DNA of 64,000 nucleotides from Bradyrhizobium sp. CCBAU 53351 (GTDB taxonomy: Bacteria > Pseudomonadota > Alphaproteobacteria > Rhizobiales > Xanthobacteraceae), in contig NZ_CP030059.1 in NCBI RefSeq assembly GCF_015291745.1, forward strand, positions 6,351,501 to 6,415,500. The letters are read 5' to 3'. The position numbers and the translations under genes are program-made. Of this stretch, positions 36,174 to 45,356 are shown in pieces. Each line of letters opens with the position of its first letter. The stretch's first letter is position 1. The notes beneath the pieces were generated by a model. That model was not told where the DNA came from. It saw only the letters and a program-made list of their open reading frames with translations, and ran no database searches.

Positions 36174-37526
36174 TTACACAGCCCGGCTGTGCAGTTGCTT
36201 TGCAGGATTGAGATGCGCGTCGAACGCGGCGGCGACGCTGCGGACCAGGAAGCGCGAGTCTTTTGCGACTGCGAGGCGATTGCCCTCCAGCCTTACGACG
36301 CCGTCGGAGATCAGCGGCTTCAAACGCGCCGCCGAGTTCAGCATCGCCCCGGCCTCGGCGCCATGGCGCGCGCAGATATCGCCGAGATCGGCGCTGAACT
36401 CGCACATGATGCGTTCGATGATGTCGGCGCGCAGCCGGTCGTCGTCGGTGAGCCCGTAGCCCTTCGCGGTGGCGGGACGGCCGGCGGCGATGCTCTGCGC
36501 ATAGGCGCCGATCTGCACCTCGTTCTGAACGTAACCTTGCGGCAAATGGCCGATCGCGCTCGCGCCGAAACCGAGCAGGACTTCACCCTTGTCGGTGGTG
36601 TAGCCCTGAAAGTTGCGCCGCAACGTCCGCTCCTCGAAGGCCACCGCCATGGAATCGTCGGGCCGCGCGAAATGATCGAGCCCGATCTGCACGTAGCCGG
36701 CCTCCTTCAGCGCATTGGCGATCGCGCAGGCCTGGTCGTGGCGCGCGAGACCGTCAGGCAGCACGCCCTCGTTGATCATGCGCTGGTGCTTCTTGAACTC
36801 GGGCACATGGGCGTAGCCGAACACGGAGAAGCGGTCGGGCGCGAGGGTGAGGCTGCGCCGAACCGTATCCAGGCACGATGCGACGGTCTGGTGCGGCAAG
36901 CCGTAGATCAGGTCGAAATTGATTCCGACGATGCCGGCGTGCCGAAGCTGCTCGACTACGGACGCCGTCTGCTCGAAGCTTTGCACCCGATTGATCGCCC
37001 GTTGCACCACGGGATCGAAGCTCTGCACGCCAAGGCTCGCGCGGTTGACGCCGGAGAGCCGCATCGCCTCGACCATGTCGGCGGTCAATGTGCGGGGATC
37101 GATCTCGACCGCGACCTCGGCCGAAGGCAGCACGAAGAACTTCTGGCGCATCGTCGCCATCAACTCGGCGAAAGCCTCCGGCATCATGATCGTCGGCGTG
37201 CCCCCGCCGAAATGGATGTGCTCCACCTTGATGCGGCGGCCGATGGTTTCGGCGACCTGCACGATCTCGTTGCGCAGGGTCCGCTGATAGCCGGCGATGA
37301 GCTCGTCGCGGCGGACGATCTGGGTGTGACAACCGCAATACCAGCACATCTCACGGCAGAACGGGACGTGGAGATAGAGCGAGGCGCTGGCGCTCGCCCG
37401 CAGCTCGGCCAGCCACCGGCCGTAGGTGTCCGGACCGATCGCTTTTGAGAAATGCGGTGCGGTCGGGTAGCTCGTATAGCGTGGCAATCGTTCTTCGCCG
37501 TAGCTCGCCGCGAGGTCAGCTCTCAT
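36174..37526 (-). CDS. hemN: Oxygen-independent coproporphyrinogen III oxidase
   Basis: A 450-residue radical SAM enzyme that makes protoporphyrinogen IX without oxygen, needed for heme synthesis under microaerobic or denitrifying growth. The cluster motif is CREMCWYCGC near residue 59 (C-x3-C-x2-C plus an extra Cys). RYTSYPTAPHFS near the N-terminus, HIHFGGGTPTIM, and GVQSFDPVVQRAINRVQSFE are typical of true HemN rather than HemW. Start 37526 fits the family N-terminus. The promoter contains tandem FixK2-type boxes, which suggests FixK2 control, as is known for hemN genes of B. diazoefficiens. Confidence 0.95.
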   Translation of the reverse strand: MRADLAASYGEERLPRYTSYPTAPHFSKAIGPDTYGRWLAELRASASASLYLHVPFCREMCWYCGCHTQIVRRDELIAGYQRTLRNEIVQVAETIGRRIKVEHIHFGGGTPTIMMPEAFAELMATMRQKFFVLPSAEVAVEIDPRTLTADMVEAMRLSGVNRASLGVQSFDPVVQRAINRVQSFEQTASVVEQLRHAGIVGINFDLIYGLPHQTVASCLDTVRRSLTLAPDRFSVFGYAHVPEFKKHQRMINEGVLPDGLARHDQACAIANALKEAGYVQIGLDHFARPDDSMAVAFEERTLRRNFQGYTTDKGEVLLGFGASAIGHLPQGYVQNEVQIGAYAQSIAAGRPATAKGYGLTDDDRLRADIIERIMCEFSADLGDICARHGAEAGAMLNSAARLKPLISDGVVRLEGNRLAVAKDSRFLVRSVAAAFDAHLNPAKQLHSRAV

Positions 37527-37615
37527 ATCTTACCCATTCGTAAATTTCGGCCGTGTGCAGACGTCACGGCAAATCACGGAATGCACTCCATTAACCCGGA
37601 TCCGAGGGGGCGACC

Positions 37616-37629
37616 TTGCGCTCGCGCAA
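37616..37629. promoter_or_regulatory. FixK2-type box 1, hemN side
   Basis: TTGCGCTCGCGCAA fits TTGC-N6-GCAA as a perfect palindrome. The centre is about 96 bp upstream of the hemN ATG, leaving a leader of roughly 56 nt if activation is from -40.5. Confidence 0.8.
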
Positions 37630-37660
37630 AGTCGGCCCGGGAGGAGGCGCGCGCCGGAGG

Positions 37661-37674
37661 TTGCGCTCGCGCAA
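37661..37674. promoter_or_regulatory. FixK2-type box 2, rightward side
   Basis: The sequence is identical to box 1 and lies exactly 45 bp from it (start to start). The centre is about 70 bp upstream of ATG 37738, the first gene of the rightward copper/nirK run. Confidence 0.8.
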
Positions 37675-37737
37675 AGCGCAGCGGCCGGTTCCGGGCCATG
37701 ATCATTGCAATTGGCACGACATCCGGAGCATTTGCCC

Positions 37738-37938
37738 ATGAGGCTTCTCGTCCTCGAACTGATTTTCTCACTGCTCGACGTCCGCGGCCATATCCCGCGT
37801 TTCGACGACTTCCGGCCGGCCCCGGTCGCACCGGCTCCGGCCGGCACCGCGCGCGCTCTGGCCGCCGTCATCGCTGTCCTCGCCGTGCTGTCGCTGGCGA
37901 TCTGGGCGGCGGTCTGGCTTGCCACACATCTCTTCTAG
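37738..37938 (+). CDS. Small membrane protein, 66 aa
   Basis: The product starts MRLLVLELIFSLLDVRGHIP. A Pro/Ala linker (RPAPVAPAPAGTARAL) and one strong membrane helix follow (AAVIAVLAVLSLAIWAAVWL). I recognise no family. It lies 25 bp before the copper-chaperone gene and begins 64 bp downstream of a FixK2-type box. This makes it the likely first gene of an O2-controlled operon. GGAGC precedes ATG 37738 at a slightly long distance. Confidence 0.65.
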   Translation: MRLLVLELIFSLLDVRGHIPRFDDFRPAPVAPAPAGTARALAAVIAVLAVLSLAIWAAVWLATHLF

Positions 37939-37963
37939 TCACGTCCTGTCCGGGGCCCCGATC

Positions 37964-38839
37964 ATGATCTCATCCAAGCGCGCGGTCGCCTGCGCCGTCA
38001 TCCTGACATGCCTTGTCGGGTCGCCTGCCCGCGCCGCCGACACGACCAGCGGCGATCTCGTCATCACCAAGGCGTGGAGCCGGGCAACGCCCGGCGGAGC
38101 CAAGGTCGCTGGCGGCTATCTGACGATCGAGAACAGGGGAAACGCGCCGGAGCGGCTGCAGTCTGCATCGGCCATCCACGCGCTTCGAACCGAGATCCAC
38201 GAGATGACCGTCAACGACGGCATCATGACCATGCGCCCGCTCGACAAGGGGCTTGTCATCGCACCCGGACAAGTCATCACGCTGGCGCCGGGCGGCGGAC
38301 ACCTGATGTTCGTCGGCCTCGATGTGCCGCTGCATGCCGGCGACCAGATGCCGGTGAAGCTGTCGTTCGAGCGCGCCGGAGACGTGAACGTGACGCTGGA
38401 TGTGCAGGCCATGGGCGCACAGGCGCCCGCAAGCACGGAGAGCACCGCTGCGACGGAGCCTGCGCATCGCGCGGAGCTGGCGACGGCGGCCCCACCCGCG
38501 GCGACATCCGACGCAGACGAAAGCTTCTTCACGCATCTCCATGCTGAAAAGGCCATGGCCAACGTCACGGTCTCTCCCGGACGCGCCGGCCCGGTGGAGA
38601 TCGCAATCCAGCTCGAAGATGCCAACGAACTGCCCCTGAGTGCGGATGCGGTTGCGGTCACGCTCGGCAATTCCGAGCATGGCGTGGCGCCGATCACCGC
38701 AAATGCCGAGCGCATCAGTCATGATCAGTGGCGCGTCAGGATGTCGGCACCACTGTCCGGCCGCTGGTCGCTTGGCCTCGACATCCGCATCACGCCATTG
38801 GATGCGGTTAACGTGGTGTCACCAATCCTGCTCCGTTAG
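37964..38839 (+). CDS. Periplasmic copper protein: PCuAC chaperone fused to YcnJ/CopD-like C-terminal domain
   Basis: A 291-residue precursor with a signal peptide (AVACAVILTCLVGSPARAA). Residues 25-150 form a PCuAC (DUF461) domain: DLVITKAWSRATPGGAKVAG, then the copper motif H-E-M ... M-T-M-R-P, and GGHLMFVGL with the second His-x-Met. After an Ala/Thr/Glu linker, residues 185-290 match the soluble C-terminal domain of YcnJ/CopD proteins (FTHLHAEKAMANVTVSPGRA, SGRWSLGLDIRI). Family knowledge says PCuAC delivers Cu(I) to copper enzymes. With nirK 123 bp downstream, a role in loading NirK is a reasonable inference. Confidence 0.85.
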   Translation: MISSKRAVACAVILTCLVGSPARAADTTSGDLVITKAWSRATPGGAKVAGGYLTIENRGNAPERLQSASAIHALRTEIHEMTVNDGIMTMRPLDKGLVIAPGQVITLAPGGGHLMFVGLDVPLHAGDQMPVKLSFERAGDVNVTLDVQAMGAQAPASTESTAATEPAHRAELATAAPPAATSDADESFFTHLHAEKAMANVTVSPGRAGPVEIAIQLEDANELPLSADAVAVTLGNSEHGVAPITANAERISHDQWRVRMSAPLSGRWSLGLDIRITPLDAVNVVSPILLR

Positions 38840-38879
38840 GACACCTACGTACTGTTGCGGAACCGAATCCGGCAAAACC

Positions 38880-38893
38880 TTGTCGCAGCGCAA
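38880..38893 (+). promoter_or_regulatory. Candidate FixK/NnrR-type box upstream of nirK
   Basis: TTGTCGCAGCGCAA has the TTG-N8-CAA frame and a GCAA right half. Its centre is about 76 bp upstream of ATG 38963. It differs from the perfect boxes at position 4, as does the site before the DUF1858 gene. Confidence 0.65.
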
Positions 38894-38962
38894 ACACTCT
38901 TGCCACGGTTGGCGCACAGTGCATCCCGTCATCAAAACCTTTCCAGATGAAGGATGCTTAAG

Positions 38963-40060
38963 ATGTTCACCCGCAGAGTCGCATTGATCGGCGCCGCAGC
39001 GACCGCTCTGATGCTGGCGACCCCCGCCTTGGCTGCCGACGATCTCAAGCTGCCGCGCCAGAAGGTCGAGCTGGTCGCTCCGCCCTTCGTGCATGCGCAT
39101 GAGCAGGCGACCAAGCAAGGCCCCAAGATCATCGAGTTCAAGCTCACGATCGAGGAGAAGAAGGTCGTCATCGACGAGAAGGGCACCACTTTCCAGGCGA
39201 TGACCTTCAACGGCTCGATGCCGGGCCCGCTGATGGTCGTGCATGAGGGCGACTACGTCGAGACGACGCTGGTCAATCCCGCGACCAACACCATGCCGCA
39301 CAACATCGACTTCCATTCCGCGACCGGCGCGCTCGGCGGCAGCGCGCTCACCCTGATCAATCCCGGCGAGCAGGTCGTGCTGCGCTGGAAGGCGACCAAG
39401 ACCGGCGTGTTCGTCTATCACTGCGCCCCGGGCGGCCCGATGATCCCCTGGCACGTCGTCTCCGGCATGAACGGCGCCGTGATGGTGCTGCCGCGCGAGG
39501 GCCTGAACGACGGCAAGGGCCACGCGCTGAAGTACGACAAGGTCTACTACATCGGCGAGCAGGACATGTACGTGCCACGCGACGAGAAGGGCAACTTCAA
39601 GTCCTACGACTCGCCGGGTGAAGCCTTCACCGACACTGAAGAGGTGATGAAGAAGCTGATCCCGACCCACGTCGTGTTCAACGGCAAGGCCGGCGCGCTC
39701 ACCGGCAAGAACGCCCTGACCGCCAATGTCGGCGAGAACGTGCTGATCGTGCATTCGCAGGCCAATCGCGACAGCCGTCCGCATCTGATCGGCGGTCATG
39801 GCGACTATGTCTGGGAGACCGGCAAGTTCGGCAATGCACCTGAGGTCGGGCTCGAGACCTGGTTCATCCGCGGCGGCTCGGCAGGAGCTGCGCTGTACAA
39901 GTTCCAGCAGCCCGGCATCTACGCCTATGTCACGCACAATCTGATCGAAGCCGCAGACCTCGGTGCCACCGCGCACTTCAAGGTCGAAGGCAAGTGGAAC
40001 GACGATCTGATGACCCAAGTGAAGGCACCTGCCGAAATACCGGCTCCCAAGACCAACTAA
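38963..40060 (+). CDS. nirK: Copper-containing nitrite reductase
   Basis: It reduces nitrite to nitric oxide in the periplasm. The 365-residue precursor has a signal peptide ([21 protein letters not shown]) and two cupredoxin domains. All copper ligands are visible. The type 1 site uses the first His of MPHNIDFHS, the Cys of YHCAPGGPM, the His of IPWHVV and the Met of SGMNG. The type 2 site uses the second His of HNIDFH, the His before Cys in YHCAP, and the His of YVTHNLIEA. The catalytic Asp (HNIDFH) and a His in GGHGDYVW are also present. ATG 38963 has AAGGA 8 nt upstream. Confidence 0.98.
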   Translation: MFTRRVALIGAAATALMLATPALAADDLKLPRQKVELVAPPFVHAHEQATKQGPKIIEFKLTIEEKKVVIDEKGTTFQAMTFNGSMPGPLMVVHEGDYVETTLVNPATNTMPHNIDFHSATGALGGSALTLINPGEQVVLRWKATKTGVFVYHCAPGGPMIPWHVVSGMNGAVMVLPREGLNDGKGHALKYDKVYYIGEQDMYVPRDEKGNFKSYDSPGEAFTDTEEVMKKLIPTHVVFNGKAGALTGKNALTANVGENVLIVHSQANRDSRPHLIGGHGDYVWETGKFGNAPEVGLETWFIRGGSAGAALYKFQQPGIYAYVTHNLIEAADLGATAHFKVEGKWNDDLMTQVKAPAEIPAPKTN

Positions 40061-40067
40061 ACGCGAC

Positions 40068-40093
40068 AAGGGGCCGGTCATCACCGGCCCCTT
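40068..40093 (+). terminator. Hairpin between nirK and nirV
   Basis: An 11-bp stem, AAGGGGCCGGT / ACCGGCCCCTT, closes the loop CATC. TTCTTC follows. It lies between the nirK stop and the nirV ribosome-binding site, so it may cut nirV expression relative to nirK. Confidence 0.7.
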
Positions 40094-40111
40094 CTTCTTC
40101 AGGGAATGACC

Positions 40112-40990
40112 ATGCTGATCGCATTCAAGCTCAAAATGGCCCTCGCCTGCGTCGCCGGACTCGCGGGGCCGATCGCGATGGCGCCGCTGGTTTCGACCAT
40201 GGCGGTCCGCGGCACGGCCGGGGAGCCTGCGATCGTCAGCGTCGCGCCGGGCAGCCTGTCCTATCGCGAGGCCGGCGACTTCACGCGCGCCGGACAGCAG
40301 GCGGAAGCACCGCTGCGCGCGATGCGCGTCGACCGACCGCTGCACATCATGCGAAACCAGGTCTCTTCATCCAATTATCAGCTTTGCGTGCAGGACGGCG
40401 CCTGCCGCGCGCTCGATCGCGACGTGGCGGTTGCCCCCGATCGCGCCGCGGTGCAGGTGAACTGGCATGACGCCGAGGCCTATGCGGGCTGGCTGTCGCG
40501 CAAGACCGGCCGCCATTACCGCCTGCCCAGCGATGCCGAATGGGCCTTTGCCGCCGGCTCCAGATTCAAGGACGATGGCGTAGCAGTCGATGCGAACGAT
40601 CCTTCGAAGCTCTGGATCAGCCGCTATGAGCGCGAATCCGAACGCGACCTCTCCGACACCACGGCCTATCCGTTCGGCAAGTTCGGCCCGAACGAGCACG
40701 GCGTTGAAGATCTCGCCGGCAACGTCTGGGAGTGGACCTCGACCTGCTTCGTGCGCTCGCGCGTCGACGAAGCAGGCAATGCCGGTCGCCCCACCGTGAA
40801 TTGCGGCGTGCGCGTCGCCGAGGGCGCGCACCGCGCCTATGTCACCGATTTCATCCGCGACGCCCGCGCCGGCGGCTGCGCCCAAGGCGTGCCGCCAGCC
40901 AATCTCGGCTTCCGCCTGGTGCGCGAAGAGACTTCGTGGGTCGCGAGCGTGTCGGCGCGCTGGAGCAAGGTGTGGTCGGCGAGGTCGTAG
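40112..40990 (+). CDS. nirV: NirV, formylglycine-generating-enzyme-like (SUMF1) protein
   Basis: A 292-residue protein with a hydrophobic N-terminus (LKMALACVAGLAGPIAMAPL) that may be a signal peptide or anchor. The FGE-sulfatase domain follows: VSSSNYQLCVQDGACR, VNWHDAEAYAGWLSRKTGRH, YRLPSDAEWAFAAG, NEHGVEDLAGNVWEWTSTCF and ANLGFRLVRE. NirV genes regularly accompany nirK; deletion phenotypes are mild or absent and the reaction is unknown. The start ATG at 40112 is supported by AGGGA 6 nt upstream; ATG 40106 overlaps that SD. Confidence 0.93.
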   Translation: MLIAFKLKMALACVAGLAGPIAMAPLVSTMAVRGTAGEPAIVSVAPGSLSYREAGDFTRAGQQAEAPLRAMRVDRPLHIMRNQVSSSNYQLCVQDGACRALDRDVAVAPDRAAVQVNWHDAEAYAGWLSRKTGRHYRLPSDAEWAFAAGSRFKDDGVAVDANDPSKLWISRYERESERDLSDTTAYPFGKFGPNEHGVEDLAGNVWEWTSTCFVRSRVDEAGNAGRPTVNCGVRVAEGAHRAYVTDFIRDARAGGCAQGVPPANLGFRLVREETSWVASVSARWSKVWSARS

Positions 40991-41024
40991 TCTATTTGCG
41001 GGCTACCTTCCGCACCACGGCCTC

Positions 41025-41660
41025 TCAAATCGTCCGCGCGAACATGCGAAAGCCGGGCGCGCCGATGATCGTCTCGAAAGCGGGATCGTGCCTTTCCTCC
41101 GCGAAGGCAAAGCCCGCCTTCGCGTAGGCGCGTTCGGCCGGCTCATTGCCGATCAGGAACGAGATCGTGGCCCGCCCAAATCCGGCCGCGCGGCCCTTGT
41201 CGAGCGCATGCGCAATCAACGCCTGAACCAGACCACGGCCATGATAGGCGGGGTCGGTCGCGACATGCTCGATCATCCAGTCGCCCTCGCCGCCCTGGAC
41301 CCAGCAAGCCCGTGTATAGGCACCGCGTCGGCGGATCGCATCCAGCTCCGTCTCAGAGAGCCCGGTTGCGTTCCCGACTTCCGCGATCGCGCTCCAGGCT
41401 GCAGGTCCGGTACCGGCTGCGGGCAGCGCGCACAGCGCCGCGGCCGGCTTGCCATCGACCTCGACGATCAGGAATTGCGAGACGTGCCACATCGACACGG
41501 CCTGCGCGACCGCGATGCGCGCGATGAAGTCGCGGCATTGCGCTTCGGGCCAGCCGAGCGCGACGTCGAACCAACCGCGCGGCCGATAGCCGCGCTGCGA
41601 CGACAGGATGGTTCGAGCGATGAATCCGGCGTCTTCGGGACGCGCCGACCGTACCGTCAC
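41025..41660 (-). CDS. GNAT family N-acetyltransferase
   Basis: A 211-residue cytosolic protein. It begins with the typical beta1-alpha1 pattern TVRSARPEDAGFIARTIL. It has the acetyl-CoA pyrophosphate loop region MIEHVATDPAYHGRGLVQAL, where H-V-A-T-x-P-x-Y-x-G-R-G is motif A, and a final SFLIGNEPAERAYAKAGFAF (motif B). The substrate is unknown. The start at 41660 is a GTG; no nearby ATG keeps the first strand. It is convergent with nirV and lies 22 bp after the CoA-transferase subunit B gene on the same strand. Confidence 0.88.
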   Translation of the reverse strand: MTVRSARPEDAGFIARTILSSQRGYRPRGWFDVALGWPEAQCRDFIARIAVAQAVSMWHVSQFLIVEVDGKPAAALCALPAAGTGPAAWSAIAEVGNATGLSETELDAIRRRGAYTRACWVQGGEGDWMIEHVATDPAYHGRGLVQALIAHALDKGRAAGFGRATISFLIGNEPAERAYAKAGFAFAEERHDPAFETIIGAPGFRMFARTI

Positions 41661-41682
41661 GCGCGCCCCCTTTGCGAAGACC

Positions 41683-42333
<651 letters not shown>

Positions 42334-42348
42334 CTTCGTCTCCTGATC

Positions 42349-43056
42349 TCAAGCTGCCGTGCGCGGGCGGGTGTTGCGGAATTCGATGCGCTTCTTGGCC
42401 GTGCCGACCTCGACGATGCGCTTCACGAAGATGCCGGGCGTGTGGATGTGGTCGGGGTTGAGTTCACCGGCCGGAACCAGATGCTCGACCTCGGCCACCG
42501 TGATCTTGGCGGCGGTCGCCATCATCGGGTTAAAGTTGCGCGCGGTCTTGCGGTAGATGAGGTTGCCGGCGGTGTCGCCCTTCCAGGCATGCACGATGGC
42601 GAGGTCGGCGAACAGGCCGCGTTCCATCAGATACTTCTCGCCGTCGAACTCCTTCACTTCCTTGCCTTCGGCGATCAGCGTGCCGACGCCGGTCTTGGTG
42701 TAGAAGGCCGGAATGCCGGCGCCGCCGGCGCGGATGCGCTCGGCGAGCGTGCCCTGCGGATTGAATTCGAGTTCCAGCTCACCGGCGAGGAATTGCTGGG
42801 CGAACAGCTTGTTCTCGCCGACATAGGACGAGATCATCTTCTTGATCTGCCGGGTTTCCAACAGGCGGCTGAGGCCGATGCCGTCGACGCCGGCATTGTT
42901 GGAGACTACCGTCAGACCCTTGACGCCGGACTCGCGGATCGCATCCGACAGCTCCTCGGCGATGCCGCAGAGGCCGAAACCTCCCGACATGATCATCATG
43001 TTGTCTTTCAAAATGCCTGACAGAGCCGACTTGGCGTCGGGATAGACCTTGTTCAT
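42349..43056 (-). CDS. scoA: 3-oxoacid CoA-transferase subunit A
   Basis: The 235-residue alpha subunit has MIMSGGFGLCGIAEELSDAI, with the CoA-binding G-G-F-G-x-x-G, then LTVVSNNAGVDGIGLSRLLE and FNPQGTLAERIRAGGAGIPA followed by FYTKTGVGT. These are constant marks of SCOT/PcaI-type subunits. It is the first gene of the scoA-scoB pair, probably with the acetyltransferase gene behind. It is divergent from the AsmA gene across 275 bp, where I see no other feature. Confidence 0.92.
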   Translation of the reverse strand: MNKVYPDAKSALSGILKDNMMIMSGGFGLCGIAEELSDAIRESGVKGLTVVSNNAGVDGIGLSRLLETRQIKKMISSYVGENKLFAQQFLAGELELEFNPQGTLAERIRAGGAGIPAFYTKTGVGTLIAEGKEVKEFDGEKYLMERGLFADLAIVHAWKGDTAGNLIYRKTARNFNPMMATAAKITVAEVEHLVPAGELNPDHIHTPGIFVKRIVEVGTAKKRIEFRNTRPRTAA

Positions 43057-43331
43057 GCAAATAACCTTCGACTGAACCTGCGGCTTGGAGGCGTCGCGCC
43101 CTATTGGCGGCGATTATTAGGCGAAATCCTCCAAAGCCGTCAATGATACGGGGTTCTCCGCACCGCGCCCGGGTGATAGAAGCTGCCCACGCCGTGGGCA
43201 GAACCGTCCGCGGCCTTGAAAGCGACAAGAAAACCCATCAAGTTGCGGGACTTAACATAATAGGGCTTGGGCGTGGGCACGCAGGTTTCCCGACCCGCCC
43301 TTCTGGCTCCAACGACCAACCCGATCAGGAC

Positions 43332-45230
43332 ATGCCATTGACCATGGCCCAAGGAATGAAGCGCCTCGGGACGCCGATCGCGGCGCTGCTCGGCGTGGCG
43401 CTGATCGCCCTGATCGCGACCTCCTGGCTCATCAACCGCGACGCGCTGCGCAAGGCGGTCGAAGCGCAGATCCGCGACGTTACCGGCCTCGAGCTCAATG
43501 TTGCGGGCAGCATCGACATCTCGGTGCTGCCCGCGAGCTACATCTCCTTCCACGACGTCGGCCTCAAGGGCGGCGGCACCAGCGATTCCGCGCTCCATGT
43601 CGACGTGCTCACCGCCAATCTGCGGCTGCTGCCGCTCTTGCTGCAACGGTTCGAGATCGCCGACCTGACGCTGCTGCGGCCGCGTATCCATGTCAGCCTG
43701 AAGCCGGACGGCGAGAGCAACTGGACGCCCTTCATCCAGACCATCGCGCGCACCATGAAGCCCGGGGCCGAGAACCAGGTCTCGTTCTCCGAAATCCGGA
43801 TCCAGGACGGCGTGCTCGAATACGAGGACGCCGCCACCCACGCCACCGAGCAATTCGACGACATCGACCTGTCGCTGGCCTGGCCCTCGATCTCGCGCTC
43901 CTTCGCCGCGACGGGACAGTTCGACTGGCGCGGCGAGCGCGTGGACGGCTCGATCAGCTTTTCCGATTTCGTCGCCGCTTTGTCCGGCGAGCGCTCGGGG
44001 TTGAAGGCACGGATCGCCAGCGCGCCGCTCAAGCTCGCCTTCGACGGCAGCGTCGCCAACCGCACCAGCCCGATGATGGAGGGCACGCTGACGATCGACA
44101 GCCCCTCCTTGCGCAACGCGCTGCGTTGGGCCGGGCAGCCGCAGCCCGCCAGCGGCGGCTTCGGCCGTTTTGCGCTGAAGGCCCGCGCCAACGTCGTCGG
44201 CCCCTCGATCGCGCTTACCAACGTCAATGTCGAGCTCGACGGCAACGCCGCCGAGGGCGTCATGACCTACGCCAATAACGGCCGGCAGACGCTGCAGGCG
44301 ACGCTCGCCGCCGACGCGCTCGACTTCACACCTTACATCTCCACCTTCCGCCTGCTCGCGAGCGGGGCGCGCGACTGGAACAGGCAGCTGTTCGATCTCC
44401 AGGGATTGTCGACCACCGACCTCGACATGCGCCTGTCGGCAGCCAAGCTGACGGTCGGGCCGACCAAGCTCGGCCGCACCGCGATCGGCGCCAATTTGCG
44501 CAACGGGACGCTGGCACTCTCGGTCGGCGAGGCCCAGGTCTATGGCGGGATCGCCAAGGGCTCGTTCGGCATCGCGCGCACCGACGCCGTCGCCGACATC
44601 AAGGCGCAATTCCAGTTCACCGACGTCGATCTCCAGGCCTGCGCCACCGAATTGTTCGGCCTCAACAAGCTGTCCGGTCGCGGCAACATCAACGTGTCGC
44701 TGTTCGCCTCGGGCTCGAGCCCGTTTGGCCTCGTGCAGTCGCTCGACGGCAGCGCGACGGTCACCGGGCACGACGGCGCGATCTCGGGCTTCAATGCCGA
44801 GCAGCTCCTGAAGCGCCTGGAGCGGCGGCCGCTTTCAGGCGGCGGCAATTTCCGCAACGGGTCGACGCCGTACAACAATCTCACCATCGCGGTGAAATTC
44901 TCCGATGGCATCGCCACCGCCGAGGACATCCGCATTGAAGGGCCGTCGGCGAAGATCACGCTGACCGGCACCGCCTCGGTGCCGACACGCGAATACGACA
45001 TGAAGGGCGTGGCAAGCCTCAATACGACGTCCGGCTTTCAATTGCCCTTCATGGTGCAGGGCCCCTGGGACGATCCGCTGATCTTCCCCGACCCTGAGAG
45101 CCTGATCCGGCAATCGCCCGCGGCGTCCCCCTTCCTCGATCTGCTGAAGCAGCGCATTACGGGCGGCGGAAAGCGTCCCGAGGGATCGCCGACGGCCGAG
45201 AATGCCAAGGAAAACGCCAAGTCCAACTGA
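43332..45230 (+). CDS. AsmA family protein
   Basis: A 632-residue envelope protein. One N-terminal membrane helix (IAALLGVALIALIATSWLI) is followed by the AsmA N-terminal motif, ALRKAVEAQIRDVTGLELNV and then GSIDISVLPASYISFHDVGL. The long beta-rich body ends in the AsmA_2 C-terminal region (GRGNINVSLFASGSSPFGLV, TVTGHDGAISGFNAEQLLKR). AsmA-like proteins are now viewed as bridge-type lipid carriers or modulators of outer-membrane assembly; the exact cargo is unknown here. ATG 43332 has AGGA just upstream; ATG 43344 is possible. Confidence 0.88.
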   Translation: MPLTMAQGMKRLGTPIAALLGVALIALIATSWLINRDALRKAVEAQIRDVTGLELNVAGSIDISVLPASYISFHDVGLKGGGTSDSALHVDVLTANLRLLPLLLQRFEIADLTLLRPRIHVSLKPDGESNWTPFIQTIARTMKPGAENQVSFSEIRIQDGVLEYEDAATHATEQFDDIDLSLAWPSISRSFAATGQFDWRGERVDGSISFSDFVAALSGERSGLKARIASAPLKLAFDGSVANRTSPMMEGTLTIDSPSLRNALRWAGQPQPASGGFGRFALKARANVVGPSIALTNVNVELDGNAAEGVMTYANNGRQTLQATLAADALDFTPYISTFRLLASGARDWNRQLFDLQGLSTTDLDMRLSAAKLTVGPTKLGRTAIGANLRNGTLALSVGEAQVYGGIAKGSFGIARTDAVADIKAQFQFTDVDLQACATELFGLNKLSGRGNINVSLFASGSSPFGLVQSLDGSATVTGHDGAISGFNAEQLLKRLERRPLSGGGNFRNGSTPYNNLTIAVKFSDGIATAEDIRIEGPSAKITLTGTASVPTREYDMKGVASLNTTSGFQLPFMVQGPWDDPLIFPDPESLIRQSPAASPFLDLLKQRITGGGKRPEGSPTAENAKENAKSN

Positions 45231-45289
45231 TCCATGATCTGGACAGTGCGCGCCGGCTCTCCGAAAAGATCGTGTCCAAGCGACATCTG

Positions 45290-45321
45290 AAGCGCGATGA
45301 CGATTCATCGTCATCGCGCTT
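45290..45321. terminator. Bidirectional hairpin between asmA-like gene and dctA
   Basis: A 14-bp perfect stem (AAGCGCGATGACGA / TCGTCATCGCGCTT) closes the loop TTCA. It lies midway in the 126-bp gap between two convergent stops, so it can serve both transcripts. There is no long T-run. Confidence 0.65.
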
Positions 45322-45356
45322 AGGAAAGATGACATCGCTCTCTCGGCTTGGCGGCC

